This document shows positions 46,201 through 58,368 of a stretch of 64,000 nt of DNA, in pieces. The DNA lies in assembly GCA_963823515.1 (NCBI GenBank), contig CAWGMB010000002.1, positions 542,139-606,138 of the forward strand, read 5' to 3'. Source of the stretch: Miltoncostaea sp963823515. Its GTDB lineage: Bacteria > Actinomycetota > Thermoleophilia > Miltoncostaeales > Miltoncostaeaceae. The notes beneath the pieces are model-generated. The model was not told the origin of the DNA. It did no database searches and saw only the letters and a program-made list of their open reading frames with translations. A program made the translations under genes and the position numbers. How positions within the stretch are numbered: position 1 is the stretch's first letter; every line of letters starts with the position of its first letter.

Positions 46201-46513
46201 CGCGGGGGCGCGGGTAGTCGGCCCGCCGGCGTCGGCGCTGACCCGCCCGCCCCGTCGCGGCGGATCCGCTGGCGGCCGGGATGGGGCGTGAGGCTGAGGG
46301 GTCGGACTCATCGGCCGGTCCGAGGCCGTATGGGTCTTCACGCGCCCGGAAGGAACCCACTCGCGGGTGAAGTCCTGGAGGCGCTCCCGGTGCGGCACAG
46401 GTTGCGGTCGGAGGGTGCCGTGTGTCCCGGCTGCGAGAACCTCGCGGGCCTGGATGCGCGCGCACCAAGAACCCCGCCGGCGTTGGGATCCGAGTGGGTA
46501 GGGTTCTGGGTGG

Positions 46514-47779
46514 ATGACTTCCCCCGCCCCGGCACGCAACGACACACCCGCACGCGTCGGCTACATCATGTCGGCGTTCCCGACCGTCACCGAGACGTTC
46601 ATCCTGTTCGAGATCATCGAGCTGGAACGACGTGGCGTACGGGTCGAGATCTTTCCACTGCGCCCACGTGGCGAGGAGACCTCGCATCCCGAGTCCGCCC
46701 CCCTCGCCCGCAGAACCCACTACGCCGCCCTCGCGTCGCTCGAGACTCTCTCAGCGCAGGCGCATTGGCTCCGCCGGGCGCCGGGCGCGTACCTCGGCGC
46801 GTGGTGGCGCGCCCTGCGGGGGAACGCCGGCTCTCGCCCGCTGCTCCTGAGGTCGCTCGTGGTGGTTCCGCTGGCCGCGCGCTTCGCACGGGAGATGCAG
46901 CGCATCGGCGTCGGCCACGTTCACGCCCACTGGGCGACGCACCCGACTCTCGCGGCAAACGTCATCCACCGTCTGACGGGGCTGCCCTACAGCTTCACCG
47001 CGCACGCACACGACATCTACGTGGACCGTTCGATGCTCGAGGAGAAGATCCGCGACGCGCGCTTCGTCGTGACGATCTCCGACTTCAACCGCGCGATGTT
47101 CGCCGATCTCTACGGGCCGTGGGCCGCCGACAAGACCTCCGTGATCCGGTGCGGCGTCAACCTCAGCGCATTCACCCCCCGCCCGCCCCGCGAGGACGGC
47201 CGGCCCTTCACGATCTCGTGCATCGCCGGCCTCCGAGAGAAGAAGGGGCAGATCTACCTTGTTGACGCCGTGGACGTACTCCGACGCGAGGGCATCGACG
47301 TGCGGTGCCTTCTCATCGGAGACGGCGAGATGCGCCCCGCGATCGAGGCCCACGTTGCCGAACGGGGGCTGGGGGACCGCGTGATCCTCATGGGCCGCTG
47401 CAGCCGCGAGCAGGTGAGCGAGACGCTGAAGGCGAGTGATGCGATGGTATTGCCGAGCGTCACCACCGACGCTGGAGACATGGAAGGGATCCCGGTCGCG
47501 CTGATGGAGGCGCTCGCGAGCGAGGTCCCCGTGGTCGCGTCGTCCCTCTCGGGGATCCCGGAGCTGGTGGTCAACGGCTCGACCGGTCTCCTGGTCCCCG
47601 AGCGCGACGCACAGGCGATCGCAGCCGCGATCCGGCGCATCAAGGACCACCCGCAGGAGGCGGCACGTATGGCCTCGGCCGGACGCGTCCGGGTGATCGA
47701 GGCCTACGACCTCGAACGCAACACCGCCGAGCTGAGGCGGCTGTTCCTCTCCTCTCTCCAGGTGCCCGCGCTCAGCTAG
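46514..47779 (+). CDS. glycosyltransferase family 4 (colanic-acid WcaL-like)
   Basis: 421 residues. RVGYIMSAFPTVTETFILFE is the characteristic start of WcaL-like transferases. HVHAHWATHPTLAANVIHRL and YSFTAHAHDIYVDRSML follow in the acceptor domain. The donor domain has SCIAGLREKKGQIYLVDAV, CLLIGDGEMRP and DAGDMEGIPVALMEALASEV. Starts at ATG 46514; TAGGGT at 46499-46504 is a possible -10, giving a nearly leaderless mRNA. Its stop overlaps that of the convergent beta-helix gene by 8 bp. Confidence 0.87.
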   Translation: MTSPAPARNDTPARVGYIMSAFPTVTETFILFEIIELERRGVRVEIFPLRPRGEETSHPESAPLARRTHYAALASLETLSAQAHWLRRAPGAYLGAWWRALRGNAGSRPLLLRSLVVVPLAARFAREMQRIGVGHVHAHWATHPTLAANVIHRLTGLPYSFTAHAHDIYVDRSMLEEKIRDARFVVTISDFNRAMFADLYGPWAADKTSVIRCGVNLSAFTPRPPREDGRPFTISCIAGLREKKGQIYLVDAVDVLRREGIDVRCLLIGDGEMRPAIEAHVAERGLGDRVILMGRCSREQVSETLKASDAMVLPSVTTDAGDMEGIPVALMEALASEVPVVASSLSGIPELVVNGSTGLLVPERDAQAIAAAIRRIKDHPQEAARMASAGRVRVIEAYDLERNTAELRRLFLSSLQVPALS

Positions 47780-49337
47780 ACCTGGCCAGCAGGCGGTCGA
47801 GGGCCCGGGCGCGACGATCGGCCGCACGCGCAAGGCGCTCGATGGCTCTCATCTGGCCGATGGTCGGCCGCACGGTGACGGGAAGGGTCGCGGGCGGGGG
47901 GGCCGCCCTCCTGCCGCGCACGTGGTTCCGCAGAATCGTGATCCGGCGCAGGGACTCCGCCGCACCCCACCGGGACGCGCGCATCTGGCCGGCGACCGCC
48001 TTGGTCGCGGGTGCACGGAGCCCGCGCGGGATCCGTGCCATTGATCGTCCCAGTACGCGCCGCTCGAGACCGGCGACCCTTCTCATCAGGCGGAGGACCA
48101 TTCGGCGGTTCCTTACCACCTGCCGCCGGGTCGGTGCGGCCTTCGGTCCGGCCGCGCGCTGCCGGGGCGTGAGAGGCTGCGACATCGAACGATCCGGCGC
48201 GCTCGCGTGCGGCTGGCGCGGTCGCGACTTGGGCGTGAGCGGGCGCGTGACCGGAGTCGCACCCGGGGGAGCATCGGGCGGTCCGAGCGAGGGCGGCGGG
48301 GCCGGGGCGGGGGCGGGAGTGCCCTGAGGTCCCTTGCCGGCGCAGGGGCTGCCGGCCGCAAGGGTGAAGTCCTTTGCGGCGCGGTTGGTGAACAACGGGT
48401 CGGCGATGGTGTTGTCCGAAGCCGTGAAACCGACCTGGGCGGCGATGTTGCCCAGCTTGCCGTTCCACAGGCAGTTGCGGTCGGCGCGGTTGTTGACGCC
48501 GATCCCCGATGCCCACCAGGACTCCACGTTGTGCTTGATGAGGGAGTTGCTGATGATGTTGTTCTCGACCAGGTTGTTGCTCGATACCAGCCCGCCCTCG
48601 CCCGAGAAGGTGAGCCCTCGGCCGTTGCCGTCGATCACGTTGTTGGCGACGTAGGAGCGCTGGGCGCCCGGATACAGGTGCACGCCGTAGTCGGCGTTGT
48701 CATAGATCAGGTTGTTGGTGATGCGGGTGTCGTAGGCGTTGTTGACGTAGATACCGTGGTCGAAGTTGGTCGCCGGCAGGCGCCCGCACCGGAAGATCCG
48801 GTTCGAGTCCACGACCACGTCGTGGGCGATGCCGTAGCCGGCGTTGGAGCCGATGTGCAGACAGATCGCGGTGTTGTCGTTGGTGATGTCGTTGTTGCGC
48901 AGGATGGCCCGGTCGCCCAGCACGTCCGGACTCACGCGCGAGCCCGAGGTGCGGCCGTTGAGCACCAGGTTCTCGATCACGACGTCGGTGGCCGCGTCGG
49001 GCACCGAGGTCATGCCCAGCAGGGTGGCCTTGGCCCCGCCGGGGGCGGTGGTGAGGGTGATGCCGCTGCGGTTGAACCTGACGCCCCCGAAGGTGGCGCC
49101 CGGCTGCAGGCAGCCGATCTGGCCCGCCGACAGGGAGTCGGCCAGCCTCTGGGCGGTGCGGTAGGGCGCGGTCTCGGTACCTGAGGCCGTGTCGGAGCCG
49201 GTGGGCGAGGCGTACTTGGTGCAACTCGGCGCGGCGGCCGCCTGCTGGGCGGGTGCGAGGGCAACCACCGCGCCGGTGGCGAGGATCGCGCCGGCCATCC
49301 ATGCCGGGAGCGCGCGGAAGGGTCGGGCACTGACCAT
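47772..49337 (-). CDS. secreted beta-helix protein with helical basic C-terminus
   Basis: 521 residues. Signal peptide (MVSARPFRALPAWMAGAILA to QQAAAA). Beta-helix (about 35-345) with ladder motifs such as RITNNLIYDNADYGVHLYPG and SYVANNVIDGNGRGLTFSGE. After GTPAPAPAPPPS the C-terminus changes to a basic, helical stretch (RRQVVRNRRMVLRLMRRVAG, RPTIGQMRAIERLARAADRR) unlike that of its paralogues. Its first two thirds and 5' flank are duplicated at 51978-53050. GGAGGAAGACGACGCC precedes the ATG. Ligand unknown; family resemblance to pectate-lyase/NosD-like repeats. Confidence 0.78.
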   Translation of the reverse strand: MVSARPFRALPAWMAGAILATGAVVALAPAQQAAAAPSCTKYASPTGSDTASGTETAPYRTAQRLADSLSAGQIGCLQPGATFGGVRFNRSGITLTTAPGGAKATLLGMTSVPDAATDVVIENLVLNGRTSGSRVSPDVLGDRAILRNNDITNDNTAICLHIGSNAGYGIAHDVVVDSNRIFRCGRLPATNFDHGIYVNNAYDTRITNNLIYDNADYGVHLYPGAQRSYVANNVIDGNGRGLTFSGEGGLVSSNNLVENNIISNSLIKHNVESWWASGIGVNNRADRNCLWNGKLGNIAAQVGFTASDNTIADPLFTNRAAKDFTLAAGSPCAGKGPQGTPAPAPAPPPSLGPPDAPPGATPVTRPLTPKSRPRQPHASAPDRSMSQPLTPRQRAAGPKAAPTRRQVVRNRRMVLRLMRRVAGLERRVLGRSMARIPRGLRAPATKAVAGQMRASRWGAAESLRRITILRNHVRGRRAAPPPATLPVTVRPTIGQMRAIERLARAADRRARALDRLLARSS

Positions 49338-49361
49338 GGCGTCGTCTTCCTCCGTGAAGGC
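48289..49361 (-). repeat. copy 1 of a 1073-bp duplicated beta-helix module
   Basis: Direct copy of 51978-53050 (offset 3689), no differences noticed by eye. It starts at the Pro/Ala linker, covers the whole signal peptide and beta-helix, and ends 24 bp upstream of the ATG. Confidence 0.9.
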
Positions 49362-49482
49362 CGAGGGGGACTTCCGTACCTCGGGTGACGTCGGACTGCC
49401 GCGCGGGTGCGGCGCCGGATGTTCACCGAGGCCCTCTCGACGTATGTGTCTGATATCGGGTTCGCGCGGTGGGCTCTTTAGG

Positions 49483-49518
49483 GCGGACCGCCACCCCCTC
49501 TGGGCGGTGGCGGTCCGC
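49483..49518 (-). terminator. hairpin after the PKD-array gene
   Basis: GCGGACCGCCACC (49483-49495) and GGTGGCGGTCCGC (49506-49518), 13 perfect pairs, 10-nt loop, just past the gene end at 49525. Confidence 0.7.
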
Positions 49519-49524
49519 GAGGCC

Positions 49525-53026
<3,502 letters not shown>

Positions 53027-53364
53027 GGCGTCGTCTTCCTCCGTGAAGGCGTGCGCCACCCGGCGGCGTTCAGGGGCCAGACACGGACACGCGAGGCGGA
53101 AGCCGGTCGGAGCAACGGCCGTGAGAGCCATCGGGAAGCGAGGGGGGCGGGAAACGCACCGGACGGATGGCCGCCGTGAGCCGGACCCACGACTGCTCGG
53201 TGTCCGGGGTGCAACGGGAGATGCAGGAACCGGAACGCTCTCCTGCTATCGGACGACCCGCAGTCCGGCTTGAGGTTGCCAGCGACGATCGCCTCGCCGA
53301 TGAGGTCGCGGTCCCCAGGCCGAAGGAGGCGCGACGGGCCTCTGCGTAGGCGAGGGGATCCCGC

Positions 53365-53700
53365 ATGCAGGAAGCCCGCGAGACGAGATCGAGCACCTCG
53401 GACGAGGTTCCGATCAGGGAGCTCGTCCTGACCGTCCCAGCGGCCCTGCCCGTCCTTGCGATGGGCGTCCTGGCGGGAGCCAGGGGACCGCCAGGCGCGC
53501 CCGCTTCCGCCCCCGGATCCGCCGGCGAGGCTGCCTGGTGGACGTGCTCGTGGTCCGCGCCTGCCGACCCTGCGCGCCCGGTCGTACGGTGGCACACCGT
53601 GGCGGCGTCGATGGTGCCTTTCACGACTTCTCCGGCTCCGGAACAGAGCGTGCGTTCGTGGCCCGTGCCGCGAGCTGGACCACCGACCCGCCGGGCGCGT
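53365..53700 (+). pseudogene. degenerate partial copy of the following Ig-like protein gene
   Basis: Residues encoded at 53485-53590 (GPPGAPASAPGSAGEAAWW, then TCSWSAPADPARPVV) match the start of the mature protein of the next gene (GPPGAPASVPGSPSTSSSW, then TFSWAAAAADPGSVI). A hydrophobic stretch (LVLTVPAALPVLAMGVLAG) precedes it like a signal peptide. The similarity then fades and the frame runs into the next gene. The rest of the 53051-53741 spacer shows nothing recognised. Confidence 0.5.
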
Positions 53701-53723
53701 TTTCGCACGGGGCCGAAGCCAGA

Positions 53724-53729
53724 TAGGAT
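53724..53729 (+). promoter_or_regulatory. -10 element of the Ig-like protein gene
   Basis: TAGGAT ends 12 nt before ATG 53742, so the 5' leader would be only about 5 nt. Confidence 0.4.
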
Positions 53730-53741
53730 CTCGGGCCTTCT

Positions 53742-55733
53742 ATGTCCCGACTCCTCAAGCTGCAGCTCGCCGCCGGGGTACTTTCCTGCGTCATGATCGG
53801 CGGGCTGGGCGCGCCGCCGTCCTTCGCGATCGGCCCTCCGGGAGCGCCCGCGTCGGTTCCGGGCTCGCCCTCCACGTCATCGTCGTGGACCTTCTCCTGG
53901 GCAGCGGCGGCGGCCGACCCGGGGTCCGTCATCACCGACTACGAGGGTGGCTTCGACGGAGCCGTGGCCAGCTTCGGCCTGACCCAGACCGTCACCCTCT
54001 CGGCGGGCGAGGGCAGCCACACGTTCCGGGTCCGCGCCGTGCAGACGCCGTTGGCCGGGGGCTCCCCCACGCGCGGCCCGTTCGCCTCGGCCACGATCAG
54101 GGTGGACACCGAGGGGCCGTCGATCACAGCCTCGTACCCGCAGCCGAACGGCATCAGCCCCTGGTATCGGTCGCCCTTCACGGTGAAGTTCGCGTGCACG
54201 GACCCCTCGGGCGTGACAAGTTGTGGGCCATCACGGACCTTCACGGCCGCGCCGAACGGCTCCGACCAGGGCCGGCACTCGGTGACCGGCAGGGCCGCCG
54301 ACTCGCTGGGGAACACGAGTGGGCCCGTGACGGTGGGGCCGTTCTACATCGACATGTTCGCCCCCTCCGACGCGCGGCTGAGCTCGCCCGGTGCCGGCGC
54401 GGTGACCGCCGCGGAGCCCACCTTCACCTGGGCCCGGAGTCGCAACAGGGAGACCTCCGGCTATCAGCGCTACGAGCTGGAGGTGCTGATCGGTGGCAGC
54501 TGGCTCCGGATCGAGTCTGTCCCCTATCCGCAACCCCCTGCGCGGCCGCCCGACACCTTCTCGGCGACGCGGAACCCGGCCGTCCTGGCCGCGCCGCTCC
54601 CCGAGCGCACACCGCTGAAGTGGCGTGTCACGACCTTCGACAACGCCGGGAACCAGAACAGCTCGCCGGCGCGGCCCTTCTCCGTCAACTCCTCGGCTCC
54701 GGCGAGCCCCACCTTCACCCAGGGGCCGTCCGGTCCGGTGAGGGACACCACCCCGACGTTCGCCTGGACCGGCGACGCGCTGGCCCCCTCCGTCTGGTCG
54801 GTCAGCGCCGAGGGTGAGGAAACCCCTAGGCAGTCGGGGTCCGGGCCCGCGACGTCGGCCACGCTCGAGCCCCTGCCGGACGGCGACTACGTCTTCAGCG
54901 TCGCCCAGTTGTCGCCGATCGGAGTCGTGGGCATCGAAGCTACCCGCTCCTTCACGGTCAACACCGTGGCGCCGCCACCGCCGACGATAACGGCGCGCCC
55001 CCCGGTGCCGGCCCCCGATGCCGCTCCCGCGTACGCGTGGTCCGGCGAGGAGGGGAACACGTTCCGCTGGCAGGTGCTCACCGCCGCGGGCGCCTCGGCC
55101 CAGAGCCCGGTCGAGACACCCCTGGGCAGCACGACCGTCGGCCCCTTCACCCCTGGGTCGTACACGTTCCGCGTCAGTCAGATCGACCCCGCAGGCAACG
55201 TCTCGGGCGCCGCGACCGACCCGTTCACGATCGCCGGCGCGGTCCTCGCGGCCGTCGCCAAGCCGACCATCGCCAAGCTGCCCGCCGTGCGCGCCTCGCG
55301 CTTGCGCCCGAAGGCCCATCGCACGGTCATGACGCGCCGGCCCACCCTCAGCTGGACCAAGGGCCCGAGGGGCACGCGCCTCTACAACGTGCAGGTCTTC
55401 AGGGCCGGCCGCAAGGGGACGTCGTCGACCAAGGTGGTCAAGGTGTTCTCGCGCTTTCCCAAGGCGCGACACCTGCGCCTTCCCACGCGCAAGATCCGCC
55501 CCGGGTACTGCTACGTCTGGCGGGTCTGGCCCTACGCCAAGAAGGGGTTCACGCGTAAGCCGCTCGGCGTGAGCAACTTCTGCGTGGGAACGCCCGCCCA
55601 GCTCAAGGCGGCTGCCCGCACCAAGGCCAAAGCCAAGGCCAGGGCGAAGGCCCGGGCGAAGGCCAGGGCCAGGACCAAGGCCAGGGCCAGGGCCAGGACC
55701 AAGGCCAAGGCGAAGGCCGTCGCCCGGGCCTAG
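53742..55733 (+). CDS. secreted Ig/Fn3-like repeat protein with Lys/Ala/Arg-rich tail
   Basis: 663 residues. Signal peptide (LLKLQLAAGVLSCVMIGGLG to SFA). About five beta-sandwich repeats (residues 31-530) of the Ig/Fn3-like type, each ending with a pattern like SHTFRVRAVQ, PLKWRVTTFDNAGNQ, DYVFSVAQLS or SYTFRVSQIDPAGNVSG. A further Fn3-like domain (about 535-620) contains YNVQVFRAGRKGT and a Cys pair (GYCYVW, NFCVG). The last 45 residues are almost only Lys, Ala, Arg and Thr (KAKAKARAKARAKARARTKA), like histone H1 or HupB tails. A cationic tail could hold the protein to teichoic or acidic glycans or to DNA. No sortase signal is seen. Confidence 0.75.
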   Translation: MSRLLKLQLAAGVLSCVMIGGLGAPPSFAIGPPGAPASVPGSPSTSSSWTFSWAAAAADPGSVITDYEGGFDGAVASFGLTQTVTLSAGEGSHTFRVRAVQTPLAGGSPTRGPFASATIRVDTEGPSITASYPQPNGISPWYRSPFTVKFACTDPSGVTSCGPSRTFTAAPNGSDQGRHSVTGRAADSLGNTSGPVTVGPFYIDMFAPSDARLSSPGAGAVTAAEPTFTWARSRNRETSGYQRYELEVLIGGSWLRIESVPYPQPPARPPDTFSATRNPAVLAAPLPERTPLKWRVTTFDNAGNQNSSPARPFSVNSSAPASPTFTQGPSGPVRDTTPTFAWTGDALAPSVWSVSAEGEETPRQSGSGPATSATLEPLPDGDYVFSVAQLSPIGVVGIEATRSFTVNTVAPPPPTITARPPVPAPDAAPAYAWSGEEGNTFRWQVLTAAGASAQSPVETPLGSTTVGPFTPGSYTFRVSQIDPAGNVSGAATDPFTIAGAVLAAVAKPTIAKLPAVRASRLRPKAHRTVMTRRPTLSWTKGPRGTRLYNVQVFRAGRKGTSSTKVVKVFSRFPKARHLRLPTRKIRPGYCYVWRVWPYAKKGFTRKPLGVSNFCVGTPAQLKAAARTKAKAKARAKARAKARARTKARARARTKAKAKAVARA

Positions 55734-56112
55734 GCCCCTGCCCGACCGGCGCGCGCCTGACCCACGTCGCCGCCGGTCACGGATAGCGCCCGTGAGACAG
55801 GGCATGCCGGCCGCGGTCTGGGCCGGTTGCCGGGCCGGACCCTGGGCGCTGGCTCCCGGAATGCGGCCGGATGGGACGTCGTGGCGATGCACCGCGAGGG
55901 CGAGGACAGCGGCCGCCCGACCGCGTGCCCGCGGCCGCGGCTCTGCCCGTCGGTCGCACGCGACGAGGAGTCGTTCGTCGATCGAGGCGGTCGTGCGCAC
56001 CTGCGCGGAGCTCCGGGCGGGGCTCCGTGCCGTCGATGGGCGAGGAGGCCGTGGGCGCGCTCGCCGAGCGCGCGCCCGACCTCGGCGACACCACCCCGGG
56101 GTGGTGAAGCAA
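55734..56112. other. gene-free spacer
   Basis: About 380 bp of GC-rich sequence between the convergent Ig-like and mdh genes. Open frames here are shadows; no promoter, RNA or repeat was recognised before the mdh terminator. Confidence 0.4.
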
Positions 56113-56155
56113 CCCGGGGGGCCGGTCCGCAGCATCCGCGGACCGGCCCCCCGGG
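56113..56155 (-). terminator. strong hairpin after mdh
   Basis: CCCGGGGGGCCGGTCCGC (56113-56130) pairs over 18 bp with 56138-56155 around a 7-nt loop, 5 bp past the mdh stop. Confidence 0.8.
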
Positions 56156-56159
56156 AGGC

Positions 56160-57161
56160 TCACCCGAGCATGTCCTTCACGGTCTCGCGCTCCTCGACCA
56201 GCTCCGCATTGGTGGCGGCGATCTTCGAGGCGGCGAACTCCCCGTGGTCGAAGCCCTCGCGGACGACCTCGTAGGTGCCCGGGGCGGTGGTGCGCACCGG
56301 CACCGAGGCCCAGACCCCCTCGTCGAAGCCGTACGTGCCGTCCGAGCGGACCGCGATCGAGTGGATGTCGTCGCTCGGGGTGTGCAGCGAGCGGACGTGA
56401 TCGATGGCGGCGTTGGCGGCCGACGCCGCCGACGACAGGCCGCGGGCCGCGATGATCGCCGCGCCGCGCTTGCCGACGGTCGGAAGGAACTCGCCCTCGA
56501 GCCAGGCGTCGTCGCCGATGACCTCGGCGGCCTGCTTGCCGGAGATCGTGGCGTTCGTGAAGTCGGCGAACATCGTCGGCGAGTGGTTGCCGAAGATGAT
56601 GATGTCGTCAACCTCGGTCAGGGCGACCCCGGCCTTCTGGGCCAGCTGGGCCTGGGCCCGGTTCTGGTCGAGCCGGGTCATGGCCGTGAAGCGCTCGGGG
56701 CCGAGGCGCTTCGCCTGGGCGGCGGCGATCATGCAGTTGGTGTTGCAGGGGTTGCCGACCACGACGACGCGGGCGTCGTCGGAGGCGACCTCGTCGATGG
56801 CCTTGCCCTGGCCCACGAAGATCGCGCCGTTGTCCTTGAGGAGGTCGGCGCGCTCCATGCCGGGGCCGCGCGGCTTGGAGCCCACGAGGACGCACCAGTC
56901 GGCGTCCTTGAACGCGACGTTCGGGTCACCGGTGAGCACCATGCCCGCCAGGAGGGGAAACGCGCAGTCGTCGAGCTCCATCGCGACGCCCTCGAGCGCC
57001 TTCTGGACCGCTTCGACCGGGATCTCGAGGAGCTGGAGGATGACCGGCTGGTCCTTGCCGAACATCTCGCCCGCCGCGATGCGCGGCAGGATGCTGTAGC
57101 CGATCTGACCGGCGGCGCCGGTGACGGCGACGCGGAGCGGAGCCTTCTCGGCCGGGCTCAC
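56160..57161 (-). CDS. mdh: malate dehydrogenase
   Basis: 333 residues of the cytosolic/thermophile MDH type: RVAVTGAAGQIGYSILPRIA (NAD loop), GSKPRGPGMERADLLKDNG (substrate-loop Arg), VVVVGNPCNTNC, TRLDQNRAQAQ and IIFGNHSPTMFADF with the catalytic His. Oxidises malate to oxaloacetate with NAD in the TCA cycle. GTG 57161 overlaps the icd stop (GTGA), so both enzymes are made from one message. Confidence 0.93.
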   Translation of the reverse strand: MSPAEKAPLRVAVTGAAGQIGYSILPRIAAGEMFGKDQPVILQLLEIPVEAVQKALEGVAMELDDCAFPLLAGMVLTGDPNVAFKDADWCVLVGSKPRGPGMERADLLKDNGAIFVGQGKAIDEVASDDARVVVVGNPCNTNCMIAAAQAKRLGPERFTAMTRLDQNRAQAQLAQKAGVALTEVDDIIIFGNHSPTMFADFTNATISGKQAAEVIGDDAWLEGEFLPTVGKRGAAIIAARGLSSAASAANAAIDHVRSLHTPSDDIHSIAVRSDGTYGFDEGVWASVPVRTTAPGTYEVVREGFDHGEFAASKIAATNAELVEERETVKDMLG

Positions 57162-58255
57162 TTGGATACCTGGAGCTTCTCGACGAGGGCGTCGGCGACA
57201 CCCGAGGTGCCGACCGCCGTGGGGTCGTTGCGGTCGTCCTTCATGTCGTACGTCACGGACTTACCTTCCCGGATCAGCTCGGCGATGGCGTTCTCCATGC
57301 GATCGGCCGCGTCCACTTCCTTGAGGTAACGCAGCATCATCACGCCGGAGAGCATCATGGCGAGCGGGTTGACCTTGTTCTGGCCGGCGTACTTCGGCGC
57401 GCTGCCGTGCGTCGGCTCGAAGAGCGCCGCTTCGGCGCCGATGTTGGCGCCGGGGGCGACGCCCAGGCCACCGACCAGGCCGGCGCCGAGGTCGCTGAGG
57501 ATGTCCCCGTAGAGATTCGGGAGCACGATCACGTCGTACAGCTCGGGCTTCTGCACGAGCTGCATGCACATGTTGTCGACGATCCGCTCCTCGAACTCGA
57601 TGCCCGGGTAGTCCTTGGCGACCTCCATCGCGACGGCGAGCCAGAGGCCGTCGGTGTACTTCATGATGTTGGCCTTGTGGACCGCCGTGACCTTCGAGCG
57701 GTTGTTCTCGACGGCGTAGTCGAACGCGTACTTGATGACGCGGCGGCTGCCCTCGACGGAGATCGGCTTGATCGAGATGCCGGCGTGCTCGCGGATCACG
57801 CCCGCGGCCGACGGGTCGAGCTCGACGATCCTCTCGATGAGCGACGCGACCTCGGGAGTGTCCTTCTCGAACTCGATCCCGGCGTAGAGGTCCTCGGTGT
57901 TCTCGCGGACGATGACGATGTCGATGTCGTCGTACTTGGAGCGCACGCCCTCGTAGCTCTTGCAGGGGCGTACGCAGGCGTAGAGGTCGAGGGCCTTGCG
58001 AAGAGCGACGTTGACGCTCCGGAAGCCGTGCCCGACGGGGGTTGTGATGGGGCCCTTGATGGCCACCCGGTTCGCCTTGATCGACTCGATCACCGAGTCC
58101 GGCAGCGGGGTCCCGGCCGTCTCCATGATGTCGACGCCGGCCTCCTGGACGTCCCACTCGAAGTCCACCCCGGTGGCGTCCAGGACGCGCTTGGTGGCTT
58201 CGGCGATCTCCGGCCCGGTGCCGTCGCCGGGAATGAACGTGACACGGTGTCCCAC
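57158..58255 (-). CDS. icd: isocitrate dehydrogenase, NAD-type (isocitrate/isopropylmalate dehydrogenase family)
   Basis: 365 residues: VTFIPGDGTGPEIAEATKRV, VRENTEDLYAGIEFEKDT (isocitrate-binding motif of IDH rather than IPMDH), KANIMKYTDGLWL, LPNLYGDILSDLGAGLVGGL and FEPTHGSAPKYAGQNKVNPL. Oxidative decarboxylation of isocitrate to 2-oxoglutarate; the short form and motif favour NAD over NADP. GTG 58255 is chosen (GAGGAG upstream) over a TTG at 58327. Homoisocitrate dehydrogenase is a less likely alternative given its pairing with mdh. Confidence 0.85.
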   Translation of the reverse strand: MGHRVTFIPGDGTGPEIAEATKRVLDATGVDFEWDVQEAGVDIMETAGTPLPDSVIESIKANRVAIKGPITTPVGHGFRSVNVALRKALDLYACVRPCKSYEGVRSKYDDIDIVIVRENTEDLYAGIEFEKDTPEVASLIERIVELDPSAAGVIREHAGISIKPISVEGSRRVIKYAFDYAVENNRSKVTAVHKANIMKYTDGLWLAVAMEVAKDYPGIEFEERIVDNMCMQLVQKPELYDVIVLPNLYGDILSDLGAGLVGGLGVAPGANIGAEAALFEPTHGSAPKYAGQNKVNPLAMMLSGVMMLRYLKEVDAADRMENAIAELIREGKSVTYDMKDDRNDPTAVGTSGVADALVEKLQVSK

Positions 58256-58368
58256 GGGTCCGACTCCTCTGCCTTGCTTCTCTGACGAACGGCCGCCCGG
58301 GAGGACGGCCGCAAACGCCCGGAGCATACCGAACCGGCCGGGCCCGCCCCCGGGATCAGGGCTCAGGC

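Noticed and set aside
46201..46513. Open frames on both strands upstream of the WcaL-like gene
   Set aside because: None has a ribosome binding site, family motif or consistent codon pattern; treated as spacer next to the IS630 relic.
54231..56135. 634-residue minus-strand open frame opposite the Ig-like gene
   Set aside because: Low-complexity Arg/Gly/Pro sequence with no motif; the plus strand has signal peptide and regular repeats.
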